A stretch of 64,000 bases of DNA from Desulfocarbo indianensis (lineage in GTDB: Bacteria; Desulfobacterota; Desulfarculia; Desulfarculales; Desulfarculaceae), in NCBI GenBank assembly GCA_001184205.1, contig LBMP01000001.1:834001-898000 (forward strand). Reading direction: 5' to 3'. Below the pieces are notes generated by a model, which saw only the letters and a program-made list of their open reading frames with translations, did not search any database and was not told the DNA's origin. Both the position numbers and the translations under genes were made by a program. Shown in pieces: positions 63,729-64,000 of the stretch; the first letter of the stretch is position 1, and the number at the start of each line of letters is the position of its first letter.

Positions 63729-63751
63729 AAGGCCCGGCGGCGCGCCGGGCC
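63729..63751 (+). terminator. Hairpin without T-tract, truncated terminator
   Basis: AAGGCCCGGC / GCCGGGCC with a 5-base loop after the leuB-like gene. The usual T-tract is missing; the 145-bp repeat begins six bases later. The same arms occur in the terminator on the far side of the repeat. Confidence 0.6.
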
Positions 63752-63756
63752 AGGCT

Positions 63757-63901
63757 GCTGATAAAAACCCATCTGCGTCGTTGCCGCGGAAAAGGCTGAA
63801 ACTCACGTAGGTCCGACTACGCTTCGTTCCAGCCTTTTCCTCGCGCCTAGCATCTGGGGCTTTCTGAGCAGCCTGGTCAGCTCGGCTTTGTCATCAAGCT
63901 G
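63757..63901. repeat. 145-bp dispersed repeat, copy 2
   Basis: Nearly identical to 41931-42075 (same length, a few substitutions). Nested inverted repeats: outer GCTGCTGATAAA / CTGAGCAGC, inner GGAAAAGGCTG / CAGCCTTTTCC. No coding potential. It is framed by two hairpins with the same arms. Confidence 0.9.
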
Positions 63902-63930
63902 AAGGCCCGGCGCGAAGCCGGGCCTTTTCC
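63902..63930 (+). terminator. Rho-independent terminator of the leu cluster
   Basis: AAGGCCCGGC / GCCGGGCCTT with a 5-base loop, followed by TTTTCCC. It lies immediately after the 145-bp repeat and would end the transcript that begins at leuC. Confidence 0.85.
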
Positions 63931-64000
63931 CTTGGCGCGCGGCCTGGGGCCCCTGGCCACGAGCCGCGGCCATGGCGCGGCGCTGAACGCGCCCAGCGCT

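Overview
The window is GC-rich chromosomal DNA from a Gram-negative anaerobe, most likely a deltaproteobacterium of the Desulfobacterota (inference). The pointers are a Gram-negative flagellar operon under sigma-54 control, an FMN-type glutamate synthase, a Cys-type formate dehydrogenase beside a NuoF/GltD fusion, a glutaconyl-CoA decarboxylase alpha subunit next to a glutaryl-CoA dehydrogenase-like protein, and the selenium-metabolism protein YedF. I see no rRNA, tRNA, CRISPR array or transposase gene.

Layout. 0-10.5 kb, minus strand: flgB-flgC-fliE-fliF-fliG-fliH-fliI-fliJ-motE-like, a compact operon with a sigma-54 promoter in front of flgB and a strong terminator after motE. It is followed by a PilZ/YcgR-like c-di-GMP effector and a sigma-54 activator whose receiver domain has lost its phosphorylation residues. 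10.7-22.8 kb: a Tat-exported phosphoesterase, an exported alkaline phosphatase, FMN-type glutamate synthase, a methyltransferase, a GT-C glycosyltransferase-like membrane protein, a KaiC-like/XRE/cupin fusion, a YtkA-like secreted protein and GDP-mannose dehydratase. 23.0-25.9 kb: an accessory island with a MuF zinc motif plus phospholipase A2 protein, four small membrane proteins in A-B-A-B order, a recombination scar and an orphan MuF-like N-terminal half. This looks like a rearranged polymorphic toxin/immunity locus and is the best candidate for an undescribed system.

26-36 kb: secreted asparaginase, a Cys-rich exported protein, a long structured leader, then the NuoF/GltD fusion and formate dehydrogenase alpha, a TetR regulator and two small hypothetical genes. 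36-41 kb: carboxyltransferase gcdA and two acyl-CoA dehydrogenases, suggesting dicarboxylic or aromatic acyl-CoA breakdown. 41.5-59 kb: mixed housekeeping genes (a glycosyltransferase, DinB, an inositol-phosphatase, poly(A) polymerase, acyl-CoA synthetase, HD-GYP, YedF, a DnaQ-like exonuclease, an exported nickel superoxide dismutase, Hpt, dodecin, PrmA-like). 59-63.7 kb: leuC, a PfkB kinase, a small protein, leuD and a leuB-like dehydrogenase on one strand.

Two dispersed non-coding repeat families stand out. One is a MITE-like element of about 230 bp with two full copies, one miniature and one solo end; its TA-bounded terminal repeats supply the stop codons of adjacent genes. The other is a 145-bp element with nested inverted repeats, present twice and flanked by hairpins.
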